Below are positions 7,324 to 15,381 of a DNA stretch of 19,730 nucleotides, piece after piece. Where the stretch lies: assembly GCA_038327555.1 (NCBI GenBank), contig JBBQLD010000027.1, positions 1 through 19,730 on the forward strand. The letters are read 5' to 3'. A program made the translations under genes and the position numbers. A model generated the notes under the pieces. That model was not told the DNA's origin and ran no database searches. It saw nothing but the letters and a program-made list of their open reading frames with translations. Every line of letters starts with the position of its first letter. Position 1 is the stretch's first letter. The DNA comes from M3007 sp038327555 (GTDB taxonomy: Bacteria > Bacteroidota > Bacteroidia > Chitinophagales > Saprospiraceae).

Positions 7324-7879
7324 ACAGTGGTTCCCCTACGCTATTTTCCTCATCTTTGAAGTCTTTAGGTTTGGGCAAATCAGTTAAACTATTGATACCC
7401 AGATAATCCATGAATTTTTCAGTCGTGCCGTAAAGCAGCGGCCTTCCGGGGCCTTCACTGCGTCCGCTAATGAAAACAAGCTCTTTTTCTAAAAGTTTTT
7501 GAAGGGCGTAATCGCAGTTGACCCCACGAATTTCTTCGACCTCTGGTCGGCTGACGGGTTGTTTGTAAGCGATCAGGGCCAGGGTTTCCAACGCAGCCTG
7601 AGAAAGGCGTTTTTTGGTAGCCTGACGAAGGTGAATGGCCACTGTGGTATGATACGCGCCTTTGGTCAAAAACTGCCAGCCCCCGGCTATTTCGATGAGT
7701 TCGAAAGCAAACTGCGTCTGTTGGAATTGGGCTCGGGTTTCCTCAATAGCTTGCAAAATGTCAACTTCTTTGATTTCTGCCTGAAAAGCTTCTTCCATCA
7801 CCGTTTTTAAATCGGTGACGGCCATGGGTTGCGCAGATGCGAAAATTAGCGCTTCTATGTGCTGTTTCAAGAATTCCAT
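7322..7879 (-). CDS. scpB: segregation and condensation protein B
   Basis: ScpB partners ScpA and SMC in the condensin that compacts and segregates the chromosome. The 185 residues give the tandem winged-helix layout. The first domain opens with MEFLKQHIEALIFASAQPMAVTDL. The second carries the family signature LSQAALETLALIAYKQPVSRPEVEEIRG at about 93-120, followed by ALQKLLEKELV and a PGRPLLYGTTEKFMDYLGI stretch. An acidic tail closes the protein. I chose ATG 7877-7879, because the upstream in-frame Met adds 13 residues unlike the family. The stop codon lies in the last palindromic unit of the array. scpA is not adjacent. Confidence 0.93.
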   Translation of the reverse strand: MEFLKQHIEALIFASAQPMAVTDLKTVMEEAFQAEIKEVDILQAIEETRAQFQQTQFAFELIEIAGGWQFLTKGAYHTTVAIHLRQATKKRLSQAALETLALIAYKQPVSRPEVEEIRGVNCDYALQKLLEKELVFISGRSEGPGRPLLYGTTEKFMDYLGINSLTDLPKPKDFKDEENSVGEPL

Positions 7880-8027
7880 TCGGCAAAGATAGGGTGGAAC
7901 AAAGGTAATTCCTCCCAATTATTGCTGCTCCCGTAGAAAGGAGCCAGGTTGTTCGGACACTTCCGGCAGTTGTTCACATTATCCACAACGGCGGTGCATA
8001 GCGTTGGTACATGCGACAGCGCAATCC

Positions 8028-8063
8028 GGTATTCAAGATTTTTCTTAGACCAGCTTGAATACC
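8028..8063. terminator. hairpin downstream of the PhoD-like gene
   Basis: The arms GGTATTCAAG (8028-8037) and CTTGAATACC (8054-8063) pair perfectly over 10 bases around a 16-base loop. On the minus strand it lies 41 bases after the end of the PhoD-like gene and before scpB, where a terminator would be expected. There is no U-tract on either side, so termination is uncertain. Confidence 0.4.
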
Positions 8064-8103
8064 AAGCACTGGCAAAACAAATCCCAAAATAACCAAATCC
8101 CCC

Positions 8104-9201
8104 TCAATATCTCACCACAATTTCCTGAAACAGCTCATTCAGTTGGCCCCGTGATTGAAGCGCAACGATGGGTTTTTCTCCATTCCAGGATACTTTGAGT
8201 ACGCCGAAGTTTTTCTTTACAATCATTTCGCCCACACGAAACCGATTGGCCTCTTCGACGCCGCTCCGGATATGGGTCATTCCGCTGGAGGTAAAATCAT
8301 AAAGTGGGTAAGGCAGGCCCTCAAGCTGCATTTTTGATACCTCGGTCATGTGTCGGTCTCCAGAAAGAATGAGCAAATTTTTTGGTTTTACTGTGGCGAT
8401 TAAGGAGAGCAGTTTTTTGCGTTGAATGGGGAAATTGCCCCATTTTTCATGACCATGATCGTTAGCAATGACCTGAATGCTAGAGCAAAGGACATTGAGG
8501 TTGGCGGTGCTGGTACGGAGTTCGTGTTCAAGCCACTTCCATTGTGCCTCGCCGAGTACGTCGCCTTCCATGTTTGGAAGGTAGCGTTTTTGTTTGGTTG
8601 AGTCTTTTTCCAGGGGGTCTCGGAAATAGCGGGTGTCCATCACGATAAATTTGATGCGTTGAACACCTTTACCAAAGGTATAGCTGCTGTAGGCCCCATC
8701 GCGTTTGCGGATTACACTGTTGGCAGGAACATCCAAAAAATCCATGAGGCATTTTTTTGCCCCTTTTTTCATGGGATAATCTTTGCAGCCGTCGTTTACG
8801 CCATAGTCATGGTCGTCGTATACCCCGATCACCTGGGTTTTGATCCGCATTCGCTTGTAATCTGGCGTAGTTTTTAGCTTTTTGTAATGCGCTGCAAGGG
8901 CACGCATATCCGAGGTGTCCGCGTAGATGATGTCGCCGAGCCAGACCCAGAGTTGAGGGTTATTGGCGATGACATGTTGCCACATGGTTTGAGGCATCGT
9001 CATTTTGTTGCAGGAGCCAAACGCAATGATGGTGGGTGCTGTAGTAGTGTCAATGGGCTTTGGTGCAAAGGCTTCCGCGTCTAGTACTTCCATGTTACCT
9101 GACTTGGAAGTTTCCTGAGGCGGTGGCGTTTGAGCAAAAACAGGGAAAGCTACCAGCAGGACGAACAGGTTGGTTGCAGTAATCAAAAAAGCTTTTTTCA
9201 T
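8104..9201 (-). CDS. PhoD-like secreted metallophosphatase
   Basis: An exported phosphatase of the alkaline phosphatase D superfamily, expected to cleave phosphate mono- or diesters outside the inner membrane. I start at ATG 9199-9201 (an upstream in-frame ATG at 9216 adds five residues), giving 365 residues with a signal peptide ending at about VFAQ24. Metal-binding motifs appear in order: FGSC 61-64, GDIIYAD 89-95, YDDHDYG 128-134, MDTRYF 188-193 and GDRHMTE 281-287. These match PhoD enzymes, which use Ca and Fe. The N-terminal Fn3-like domain of long PhoD enzymes is absent, as in short Bacteroidota homologs. It faces divergently away from the plus-strand cluster at 9399. Confidence 0.92.
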   Translation of the reverse strand: MKKAFLITATNLFVLLVAFPVFAQTPPPQETSKSGNMEVLDAEAFAPKPIDTTTAPTIIAFGSCNKMTMPQTMWQHVIANNPQLWVWLGDIIYADTSDMRALAAHYKKLKTTPDYKRMRIKTQVIGVYDDHDYGVNDGCKDYPMKKGAKKCLMDFLDVPANSVIRKRDGAYSSYTFGKGVQRIKFIVMDTRYFRDPLEKDSTKQKRYLPNMEGDVLGEAQWKWLEHELRTSTANLNVLCSSIQVIANDHGHEKWGNFPIQRKKLLSLIATVKPKNLLILSGDRHMTEVSKMQLEGLPYPLYDFTSSGMTHIRSGVEEANRFRVGEMIVKKNFGVLKVSWNGEKPIVALQSRGQLNELFQEIVVRY

Positions 9202-9371
9202 GAATTTGGATAGCAAGGATAAGGTGCGTGTCAGGGCAGGGATTTAGAAAAAACGTACTAAGTGCAAAAATCGTACAGAGATCGGTAACTCGATTTGTTA
9301 AGGGTTATTATTTTAAAACTATATGACAGCAATAAAGTACGCTGGTAACAGGGCTTTCACTTAATTTACAC

Positions 9372-9379
9372 TACTTTTG
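9372..9379 (+). promoter_or_regulatory. candidate -7 element (TACTTTTG)
   Basis: TACTTTTG fits the Bacteroidota -7 consensus TAnnTTTG and lies 19 bases before the ATG at 9399. The -33 position has no clean TTTG. It would drive the small secreted gene that opens the plus-strand cluster. Confidence 0.4.
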
Positions 9380-9398
9380 AAGGAAAAACCACGCTGCA

Positions 9399-9991
9399 AT
9401 GCGAAATACCGCTCTTTTACCCCTTGCCTTTTTTCTTTGTTTTATTTCTTGGCAGGCTGATTTCTACCCGGGCCAGATGGGTAAAATGCTGGGCCCTCCC
9501 ACACAAAGCTTCAATATTACCATTGGTCAGGATACCATCGTTCGATGCAAAGGTGGTATGGTGCTTCGGTTTTGTCCCAATACTTTTATTTATACTGAAA
9601 AACAATTTGAACTGCAGGTTCAGGAAGTCCGGAACCGGGGAGAAGCTTTTTTACTGGGTGTCAATACTTTGTCCCAAATCTTTCCGACGATCAAATTGAT
9701 GCGATTTATCAGTTTATAGAGGAGGAAGGTGCCCGCTTGAATGTTCAGATATATTCCTCCTATTGGCCTGTTCGGCTTCCTCAAGTGCCTGCCCGAATCG
9801 TGATGATTGGCCTCAAAGGCAAAAAATGGTTTAAATTTGAACAACCCTTCACCGTAGGAGCGACCAATGTTTTCGATGCAACGATGCAGTCTGTTTCCGC
9901 CAAAGACATGGATAAGTTTATCCAAAGCAACGAATTCAAACAACCCCAGGCAGAAGTTGCGAAGCAACCTTGTTATGTTGCCGAACAGTAG
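9399..9991 (+). pseudogene. frame-disrupted small secreted protein (decayed gene or -1 frameshift candidate)
   Basis: Two reading frames together seem to encode one protein. From ATG 9399 the first frame gives a signal-peptide-like start (ALLPLAFFLCFISWQA). A beta-rich domain of a type common in Bacteroidota secreted proteins follows (VRCKGGMVLRFCPNTFIYTEKQFELQVQEV), and the frame stops at 9719. The -1 frame, open from shortly after 9612 to the TAG at 9989-9991, gives DDQIDAIYQFIEEEG and IVMIGLKGKKWFKFEQPF. It has no ATG; TTG at 9737 is the only plausible internal start. The frames overlap over a T TTT TTA heptamer at 9647-9653, in register for a -1 slip. Frame 0 still looks protein-like just after it (FLLGVNTLS), which favours an indel near 9670-9690. 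I do not recognise the family. Confidence 0.55.
9647..9653 (+). other. slippery heptamer T TTT TTA in the frame-disrupted gene
   Basis: The codons GCT TTT TTA place the heptamer in the X XXY YYZ register used for -1 ribosomal frameshifting. A GGGGAG stretch ends four bases upstream. Immediately downstream only a 4-bp TGGG/CCCA stem is visible, so the stimulatory structure is weak. A slip here would join the two frames of the gene at 9399-9991. Its function is unproven. Confidence 0.3.
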
Positions 9992-9999
9992 TACATTTG
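9970..9999 (+). promoter_or_regulatory. candidate promoter for dprA (TTG - 19 bp - TACATTTG)
   Basis: TACATTTG at 9992-9999 matches the TAnnTTTG -7 consensus and a TTG at 9970-9972 sits 19 bases upstream as a partial -33 box. The predicted transcript would start near 10006, about 50 bases before the dprA ATG. The element overlaps the end of the preceding open frame. Confidence 0.45.
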
Positions 10000-10054
10000 T
10001 AAACATCGTCCAAGGGCTTTAACTTTGAGTCCAATTCAATCACCAAACCACCCA

Positions 10055-11170
10055 ATGACAGACAGCCTCCAACATCAAATCGCGCTCATGCTCGTGCCTC
10101 AGATTGGCGCGGTAACCGCCAAAACGCTCGTAAGTTATTGTGGCAGTGCCGAAGCCGTGTTTCGCGCCAGCAAAAGAGAATTGCATAAAATTCCAGGCAT
10201 CGGCCCCACCACTATAGCAGCACTGATAGCTGCGGTTGAACCGCTTACCAGAGCCGAACGCGAAATCGCGTTTATGGAAAAACATGAGGTGCAGGCCATT
10301 TTTTATACCGACGCCCGTTACCCAGCTCGTTTGCGCCAGTGTCAGGATAGCCCGGCGATGTTTTTTTTCAAAGGCAGTTCTGTCTCATTATTTGAAGCAC
10401 CGCGCGTAATAGCTATCATAGGCACCCGCCAGCCTAGCGAGCATGGCAAAGCCTTGTGTGAGGAAATTGTTGAAGGATTTCGAGCGTATAATGTGTTGAT
10501 CGTGAGCGGCCTGGCATTTGGGGTAGATGTAACAGCCCATCGAAAAGCGTCGGCTATCGGGATTCCTAATGTTGGGGTTTTAGGGCATGGACTGGGCAGT
10601 ATTTACCCAAGTCAGCACCGCAGCATAGCCCAGCGAATGATTGAAAACGGTGGGCTTCTCAGCGAATACGCCCATGATGCCAAACCTGATCGCGAGCACT
10701 TTCCAATGCGCAACCGCATCATTTCCGGCCTCTCCGATGTGGTTTTGGTGGTTGAAACAGCCAATAGTGGTGGTTCCATGATTACCGTGCAATGCGCCGA
10801 ACGCCACGGACGCGAAATCTTCGCAGTACCAGGCCGTCCAAACGATGCAAAAAGTGTTGGGTGCAATTATCTGCTCAAAAACGAACGGGCTAAACTCGCA
10901 GAATCAGCTGACGATATCGCCGTTCGCATGCGTTGGGATGAGCCAGGAAACACACCCGCTGCGGGTAAACAGGCTCATCTTTTTCTCGACCTTAATGCAG
11001 CCGAAATAGCACTCGTTGGTATCATTCGGGATAAACCTGAAATCCCGATTGACCAACTGGCGCTTGCTGCTCAATTTACGCCAGGTTTGCTAGCTTCACA
11101 CATTCTTAGCCTCGAATTTAAAGGGATTATTCGAACCTTGCCGGGCAAAAGATACATTGTATTGGGTTGA
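10055..11170 (+). CDS. dprA: DNA processing protein A (DprA/Smf)
   Basis: DprA binds incoming single-stranded DNA in the cytoplasm during natural transformation and loads RecA. I start at ATG 10055, because the frame can only be extended upstream with a TTG. The 371 residues show an N-terminal helix-hairpin-helix region (HKIPGIGPTTIAAL, 44-57) and the central Rossmann-type DprA fold. The latter has IIGTRQPSEHGK at 121-132, SGLAFGVDVTAHRKA at 151-165, LGHGLGSIYPSQHR at 176-189 and FPMRNRIISGLSD at 216-228, followed by ETANSGGSMIT. A C-terminal winged-helix domain covers about 310-371. All hallmark residues are present. The alkaline phosphatase gene follows after 12 bases, so the three genes at 10055-13414 are likely cotranscribed. 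Confidence 0.96.
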   Translation: MTDSLQHQIALMLVPQIGAVTAKTLVSYCGSAEAVFRASKRELHKIPGIGPTTIAALIAAVEPLTRAEREIAFMEKHEVQAIFYTDARYPARLRQCQDSPAMFFFKGSSVSLFEAPRVIAIIGTRQPSEHGKALCEEIVEGFRAYNVLIVSGLAFGVDVTAHRKASAIGIPNVGVLGHGLGSIYPSQHRSIAQRMIENGGLLSEYAHDAKPDREHFPMRNRIISGLSDVVLVVETANSGGSMITVQCAERHGREIFAVPGRPNDAKSVGCNYLLKNERAKLAESADDIAVRMRWDEPGNTPAAGKQAHLFLDLNAAEIALVGIIRDKPEIPIDQLALAAQFTPGLLASHILSLEFKGIIRTLPGKRYIVLG

Positions 11171-11182
11171 CCGCACACAATT

Positions 11183-12328
11183 ATGAAATCAATTTTCTTG
11201 CTCCTCGGACTCACGCTGTGTTCTTTCCAAAATGCTCCAAGGCAGTTGGAAATGCAAGCTAATGGTGTTCCGAAAAATATCATTCTCCTCATAGGCGATG
11301 GCATGGGTCTGACTCAAATCACTGCTGGCATGTACGCCAATGGCAACAAACTGAACCTCGAACGATTCCCAATTACGGGACTCATGAAAACCCATTCGAG
11401 CAGTCACCTGATCACGGATTCAGCGGCTGGAGCCACGGCCTTTGCTTGTGGTTGTAAAACTTACAATGGTGCTATTGGAGTAACGAAAGCAAAAAAGCCC
11501 TGCCTGACCATACTCGAACAAGCCGAAAAAAATGGCCTTGCTACAGGGCTCGTCGCGACTTCAAGCATTACCCATGCCACACCTGCTTCGTTCATTGCAC
11601 ATGTAAATAGCCGGGCGGATATGGAGGATATTGCCAAGTTCTTTGTTCAGACTGAGCTGGATTTCTTTATCGGTGGCGGGCTTCAATATTTCAACCAACG
11701 CAAAACGGATCAGCGCAATTTGTACGCTGAACTCTTGGCTAAGGGCTATGCATTGTCCAGTTTTAAGGAGAAAAAATTAGCTGAAATTACGGCTTCAACA
11801 GAACAGCCTTTTGGTTGGTTTTCGGCCCTTGGAGAACCGGATTCTGTCAGCGGTGGGCGGGATTATTTGCCACTGGCTGCCCGAATGGCGACAGATTTTT
11901 TGAGTAAACGAACGGATAAAGGGTTCTTCCTGATGCTCGAAGGTTCGCAAATCGACTGGGCCTGCCATGCCAAGGATGGCCCACGGGCCATAGCCGAAAT
12001 GCTGGATTTTGATGCCGCTATTGGAGAGATTCTGCGTTTCGCCGAAGCGGATGGCAATACCCTCGTCATTGTTACTGCCGACCACGAAACAGGTGGGCTA
12101 GCTTTACACCAAGGGGAGGGCTTTGATATACTTGACAATGAATTTACTACAGGTTATCATACTGCCACCATGGTACCAGTGTTTGCCTATGGCCCTGGTG
12201 CTGAGCAGTTTGGAGGAGTTTTAGAGAATACGGATATTTACTGGAAAATGGCGCGGCTCTGGGGTTTGACGGAAGCGTCTGCTGTGCTTGATTCAGGGCT
12301 CAAAGCAGGGAAAGCTAAAAAAAATTAA
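11183..12328 (+). CDS. alkaline phosphatase (PhoA family), exported
   Basis: A 381-residue alkaline phosphatase that would release phosphate from monoesters in the periplasm. Its residues follow the PhoA pattern: Asp39 in LLIGDGMG binds metal, Ser80 in TDSAAGATAFACG is the phosphorylated nucleophile, and Glu253 (MLEGSQIDWACH) and Asp300-His301 in TADHETGG are further metal ligands. His326 in TGYHTATMVPV completes the zinc site. The N-terminus MKSIFLLLGLTLCSF is a signal sequence; the Cys13 context (LTLC) is a poor lipobox. The protein is shorter than E. coli PhoA, as are many Bacteroidota homologs. It lies 12 bases after dprA and 6 bases before the glycosidase gene. Confidence 0.94.
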   Translation: MKSIFLLLGLTLCSFQNAPRQLEMQANGVPKNIILLIGDGMGLTQITAGMYANGNKLNLERFPITGLMKTHSSSHLITDSAAGATAFACGCKTYNGAIGVTKAKKPCLTILEQAEKNGLATGLVATSSITHATPASFIAHVNSRADMEDIAKFFVQTELDFFIGGGLQYFNQRKTDQRNLYAELLAKGYALSSFKEKKLAEITASTEQPFGWFSALGEPDSVSGGRDYLPLAARMATDFLSKRTDKGFFLMLEGSQIDWACHAKDGPRAIAEMLDFDAAIGEILRFAEADGNTLVIVTADHETGGLALHQGEGFDILDNEFTTGYHTATMVPVFAYGPGAEQFGGVLENTDIYWKMARLWGLTEASAVLDSGLKAGKAKKN

Positions 12329-12334
12329 TTTTCT

Positions 12335-13414
12335 ATGAAACATCTCGCTCTGTTCCTACCGCTATTCGCCCTAGGGTTTTGCAACCAGGCAGCGCAGCAG
12401 CCCATCCAGTCCCCTAAAATCGAAGCAAAAACACTGCCTTCACCCGCCTATCCTTTTGTTGGACAAATTTCATCCAACGAAAAAATGCACGGCCTAACCT
12501 TCGTTGCGCCGCCAGAACCTTTTCCTGAAAATCCCATGAAGGCCGTCAATGCATTAGGTGCGACCTGGATTTCGGTAGTTCCTTACGCGTATACCCGGCT
12601 TGATGTGCCAAATGTGCGCTTTAGTGAGCGAGGTGGCCAATGGTGGGGCGAACTTCCTGAAGGCATTCGTGAAACGATCCGGATGGCCCATGAGCATGGG
12701 ATCAACGTGATGCTAAAACCTCAAGTGTATGTTCCTTACGGTTGGACGGGAGCGCTTGATTTCAAGACGGATGAAGACTGGGGGAAATGGGAGGAGGCTT
12801 ACGAACGCTATATTTTGCGCTTTGCTGCGTTGGCCGATTCAACTGGAGTGGAGCTGTTTTGTATCGGCACGGAATTCAATAACGCCATTCAGAAACGCCC
12901 AAAGTTTTGGACCAGTGTGATTCAGAAAATCAAATTGGTTTATCGGGGCAAACTGACCTATTCCTCCAACTGGGACGACTGGGAACGGGTACCGTTTTGG
13001 CATGAGTTGGACTACATTGGTCTGGGGGGGTATTTCCCGCTTATAGACGCAACTACACCAGATGTTGAGCAATTAAAAACGGCCTGGAAACCCATCCATG
13101 AGCGTTTGAAAAAATTCAGCAAAGCGCAAGGCAGGCCAGTGTTGTTTTCTGAATTTGGGTACCTCAGTGTGGATGGCTGCGGTTGGCGAAACTGGGAATT
13201 GGAAAGCGGTATTGAAGGTCGCAACATCAACGAACAAGCCCAGGCCAATTGTCTAGAAGCACTTTTTGCAACGTTCCAGCCCGAAGACTGGTGGGCCGGT
13301 GGATTTCTTTGGAAGTGGTTTCCCAATATGCGCGGCCATGAGGGCTATCCCGAGCGGGACTATACGCCTCAAGGGAAATTGGGGGAAAAGGTGCTTAAAA
13401 AGTGGTATAAGTGA
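12335..13414 (+). CDS. GH113-like TIM-barrel glycoside hydrolase, exported
   Basis: A 359-residue TIM-barrel protein resembling the GH113 / phage GTA TIM-barrel-like glycosidases; characterised GH113 members act on beta-1,4-mannans. After a signal peptide (residues 1-20, with Cys16 as a doubtful lipidation site) comes MHGLTFVAPPEPF, typical of the first strand. Glu180 in FCIGTEFNN fits the acid/base residue and Glu273 in LFSEFGYLS the nucleophile; both are at the ends of strands 4 and 7 as expected for clan GH-A. Trp-rich loops (WWAGGFLWKWFP, 319-330) would line a sugar-binding cleft. The real substrate cannot be told from sequence. It ends the dprA cluster and converges on the DUF4197 gene. 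Confidence 0.85.
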   Translation: MKHLALFLPLFALGFCNQAAQQPIQSPKIEAKTLPSPAYPFVGQISSNEKMHGLTFVAPPEPFPENPMKAVNALGATWISVVPYAYTRLDVPNVRFSERGGQWWGELPEGIRETIRMAHEHGINVMLKPQVYVPYGWTGALDFKTDEDWGKWEEAYERYILRFAALADSTGVELFCIGTEFNNAIQKRPKFWTSVIQKIKLVYRGKLTYSSNWDDWERVPFWHELDYIGLGGYFPLIDATTPDVEQLKTAWKPIHERLKKFSKAQGRPVLFSEFGYLSVDGCGWRNWELESGIEGRNINEQAQANCLEALFATFQPEDWWAGGFLWKWFPNMRGHEGYPERDYTPQGKLGEKVLKKWYK

Positions 13415-13416
13415 AA

Positions 13417-13461
13417 AAGTTTCAAGTTGAAAGTTACAAGTTGAAAGTTACAAGTTGAAAC
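13417..13461. repeat. 14-bp tandem repeat between convergent genes
   Basis: The 47-base space between the two convergent stop codons is filled with copies of CAAGTTGAAAGTTA repeated about three times. The outer ends AAGTTTCAA and TTGAAACTT are complementary over nine bases. It may serve as a bidirectional terminator, but there is no proper U-tract and simple tandem slippage is an equal explanation. Confidence 0.7.
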
Positions 13462-14178
13462 TTATTTTCTATTGCCATCCTGCTTCGCAAACACCTTTTT
13501 CAGTATTTCTGAGGTGCGTGAGCCCTTATTGCGGCGGATGTTTTTTTCCTCTTCTTCGATTTTGCCGAACAGACCTTTTAAGGCTTCTTTGGTCACATAG
13601 TCGTCGAAATCGTTGTTGACTTTGGTGACGAGCGGTATTTTATTGTAGGTATCAGCGGCCTTTTTCCAGAGGTTGTTTGCGCCTATTTTGTCGAGCGAAG
13701 CCACGATTTTTGGATTAAACTTTTCGTAAAGTTGCGAATTGGTGGTACGGTTGAGGTATTGGGTAGCCGCATTATCACTTCCAAGCAGGATGTTCGAGGC
13801 GTCGCTGAACGTCATTGATGTGATAGCAGACACGAAAATTGGCTTGGCTTCTTTGGCGGCGTCTTCTGCGCCACGATTCATTTTTTCCAATAATTCATTT
13901 TCGATATTGCTGAATCCTGGGATGTTTTTGAGTTTATCCGTCACCTTGCGTACATCGGCTGGGAGCAGAATTTTATAGGCACTTTTGAAATAGCCATCGC
14001 GCTGTGCAAGGGCGTCGGCGCCTTTCCCAATCCCGTTTCTAAGGGCTTCTTTGAGTCCTTGCCCGATTTCGGAGAGACTTGGCTCGGAGAGAGCTTGATT
14101 GGCTACTTCTTGCAGCACATCACAGGAAGAAAAGGTAAAGAAGGAGGCGAAGAGCGTGAAAATTGCGATTTTTTTCAT
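13462..14178 (-). CDS. DUF4197 family lipoprotein
   Basis: A 238-residue predicted lipoprotein of the DUF4197 family, whose function is unknown. The start is ATG 14176-14178, where MKKIAIFTLFASFF leads to a lipobox-like FSSC with Cys19; an upstream in-frame Met would bury this signal. Family text is easy to see: LKEALRNGIGKGADAL, YKILLPADVRKV, ENELLEKMNRGAEDAAKEA, FSDASNILLG, ATQYLNRTTNSQLYEKFNP and a C-terminal VTKEALKGLF. The tail is basic and charged (EEEEKNIRRNKGS). It lies downstream of the SGNH-like gene with 144 bases between them, and no clear promoter is visible there. Outer-membrane or periplasmic location follows from the lipid anchor. Confidence 0.85.
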   Translation of the reverse strand: MKKIAIFTLFASFFTFSSCDVLQEVANQALSEPSLSEIGQGLKEALRNGIGKGADALAQRDGYFKSAYKILLPADVRKVTDKLKNIPGFSNIENELLEKMNRGAEDAAKEAKPIFVSAITSMTFSDASNILLGSDNAATQYLNRTTNSQLYEKFNPKIVASLDKIGANNLWKKAADTYNKIPLVTKVNNDFDDYVTKEALKGLFGKIEEEEKNIRRNKGSRTSEILKKVFAKQDGNRK

Positions 14179-14322
14179 GGTAAGTATTTGTGTATTGAAT
14201 TTGAGCCCTAAAGACTGCAAAATAGATTGAATGTCACGCAAAGGAAAGCTTAAGTCCTGTTATGAAGGCGTGAAATGACTAAGTTATTGGTGCCGCGTTC
14301 TTTATAATAAATCAAATCGTCA

Positions 14323-15198
14323 TCAAGGCAATACCCCGTCCCGTTTGAGCAAATCCAGATACTTGATACTTCCCTTTTTGTTCGGGTGCATGAAGTCGCC
14401 AAAATCACTCGGATAGCTCAGGGCGGCCCGGTAATCCCGAACGGGCAACCCGGTCGCCTGTTCAACGGCAGATTTGAGTGCATCGAGGTTTTTCACCTGA
14501 AAACCAGGAAAATACGGACTAATAACCAGGCTTACTTGCACCCCATTGGCACGAGCATGATCCACCGTTTCTTTCAGCTTTTGAATCAAATACGGGTGTA
14601 TCTCCAAAGCGTAACTATGTTTGGAAACCGCTTCTGCCAGGGCCTTTGGAATCTCCCGATCCAGCAGCCAATCTTTGTCCGATTTGTTTCGATAAAATAG
14701 CCCACGCTGGAAAATCTCGTTATTGTACCGAAACAACCACGAGACTTGCCCGCCCCACCAAACTTTGGGTAACTTGTGGTGAATCAGGGTATCAAGATTT
14801 TTCGATCGCTGCTGATAGGTAAGAAAGCCAGCAAGCAATTCGTCATTTTCGCGATCACAAATCGTAATGTCGAGGATCATCCTTTGTGGCACTATCAGGG
14901 GCATGAAGTTTTTCAGGTCCAAAAAGTCAAGGGTGAGGCATTTGGCGGCATCCATCGGAAGTCCGTTATAACTTAGGTTGCAGGTGCGTACTCCGGTGAT
15001 TTCCTCGATATAGGGCTGATAAAACGTTAGTCCGCGCGAATTCCCCAGCAGCAAAATTTCGGCTTCCGAATCCCTCCGATAGAGTCTGGCGTACCTAAAC
15101 TGACTATCCATGGCTTGGGAATGCAAGAATAACCCAGCGATGCGGTCGCCTACAAACAGTAGGATTATGAAGGCTGTATACCACAGGATATGTTTCAT
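14323..15198 (-). CDS. membrane-anchored SGNH hydrolase-like protein
   Basis: A 291-residue protein with one N-terminal membrane helix (residues 4-24) and a periplasmic domain. Near residues 48-56 the sequence ILLLGNSRGL matches the block I Ser motif of SGNH-like enzymes of the AlgX/DltD/DUF1574 type, which have GxSR in place of GDSL. Near the C-terminus DFGDFMHPNKKG supplies the Asp-x-x-His pair. Such enzymes add or remove acyl groups on cell-surface polysaccharides and often sit next to MBOAT acyltransferases, but no MBOAT gene is nearby. The Ser and Asp/His positions are only as expected for the fold; catalytic activity is inferred. A candidate -7 element lies at 15242-15249. Confidence 0.65.
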   Translation of the reverse strand: MKHILWYTAFIILLFVGDRIAGLFLHSQAMDSQFRYARLYRRDSEAEILLLGNSRGLTFYQPYIEEITGVRTCNLSYNGLPMDAAKCLTLDFLDLKNFMPLIVPQRMILDITICDRENDELLAGFLTYQQRSKNLDTLIHHKLPKVWWGGQVSWLFRYNNEIFQRGLFYRNKSDKDWLLDREIPKALAEAVSKHSYALEIHPYLIQKLKETVDHARANGVQVSLVISPYFPGFQVKNLDALKSAVEQATGLPVRDYRAALSYPSDFGDFMHPNKKGSIKYLDLLKRDGVLP

Positions 15199-15203
15199 TT
15201 TAA

Positions 15204-15235
15204 AACACTAAGGAACTAAGAGACACTAAGGGGTT
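15204..15235. repeat. ACACTAAGG repeat upstream of the SGNH-like gene
   Basis: Two imperfect copies of ACACTAAGG with an intervening AACTAAG lie just before the ATG of the SGNH-like gene. The segment 15204-15220 is the reverse complement, with one mismatch, of CTTAGTTACTTAGTGTT found in both 48-bp units at 15287-15381. The two sets could therefore pair across 80 bases. Confidence 0.65.
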
Positions 15236-15241
15236 CCTGCC

Positions 15242-15249
15242 CAAAATTA
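15242..15249 (-). promoter_or_regulatory. candidate -7 element (TAATTTTG)
   Basis: On the minus strand this reads TAATTTTG, a match to TAnnTTTG, 43 bases before the start of the SGNH-like gene. No TTTG is found at the proper -33 distance, so support is partial. Confidence 0.3.
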
Positions 15250-15286
15250 ATATGATTCTTGTGTGTAGTGAAAATACCAAGCTCGA

Positions 15287-15381
15287 AGCCGCTTAGTGAT
15301 CCTTAGTTACTTAGTGTTAAACTCAGCGTGTTCCAGCCGCTTAGTGATCCTTAGTTACTTAGTGTTAAACTCAGCGTGTTC
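15287..15381. repeat. 48-bp tandem duplication at the 3' end of the ABC gene
   Basis: Two identical 47-base copies, 15287-15333 and 15335-15381, repeat with a 48-base period. Each begins AGCCGCTTAGTGATCC and ends CTCAGCGTGTTC. The second copy reaches into the TGA stop codon of the ABC gene (15380-15382). On the minus strand the word GCGGCT before the stop also recurs in each unit, with TGA replaced by GGA. The duplication therefore includes a copy of the gene's last codons. Confidence 0.9.

Noticed and set aside
10025..10054. TTG start ten codons upstream for dprA
   Set aside because: An ATG at 10055 gives the usual DprA N-terminus, and the ten extra residues have no family resemblance.
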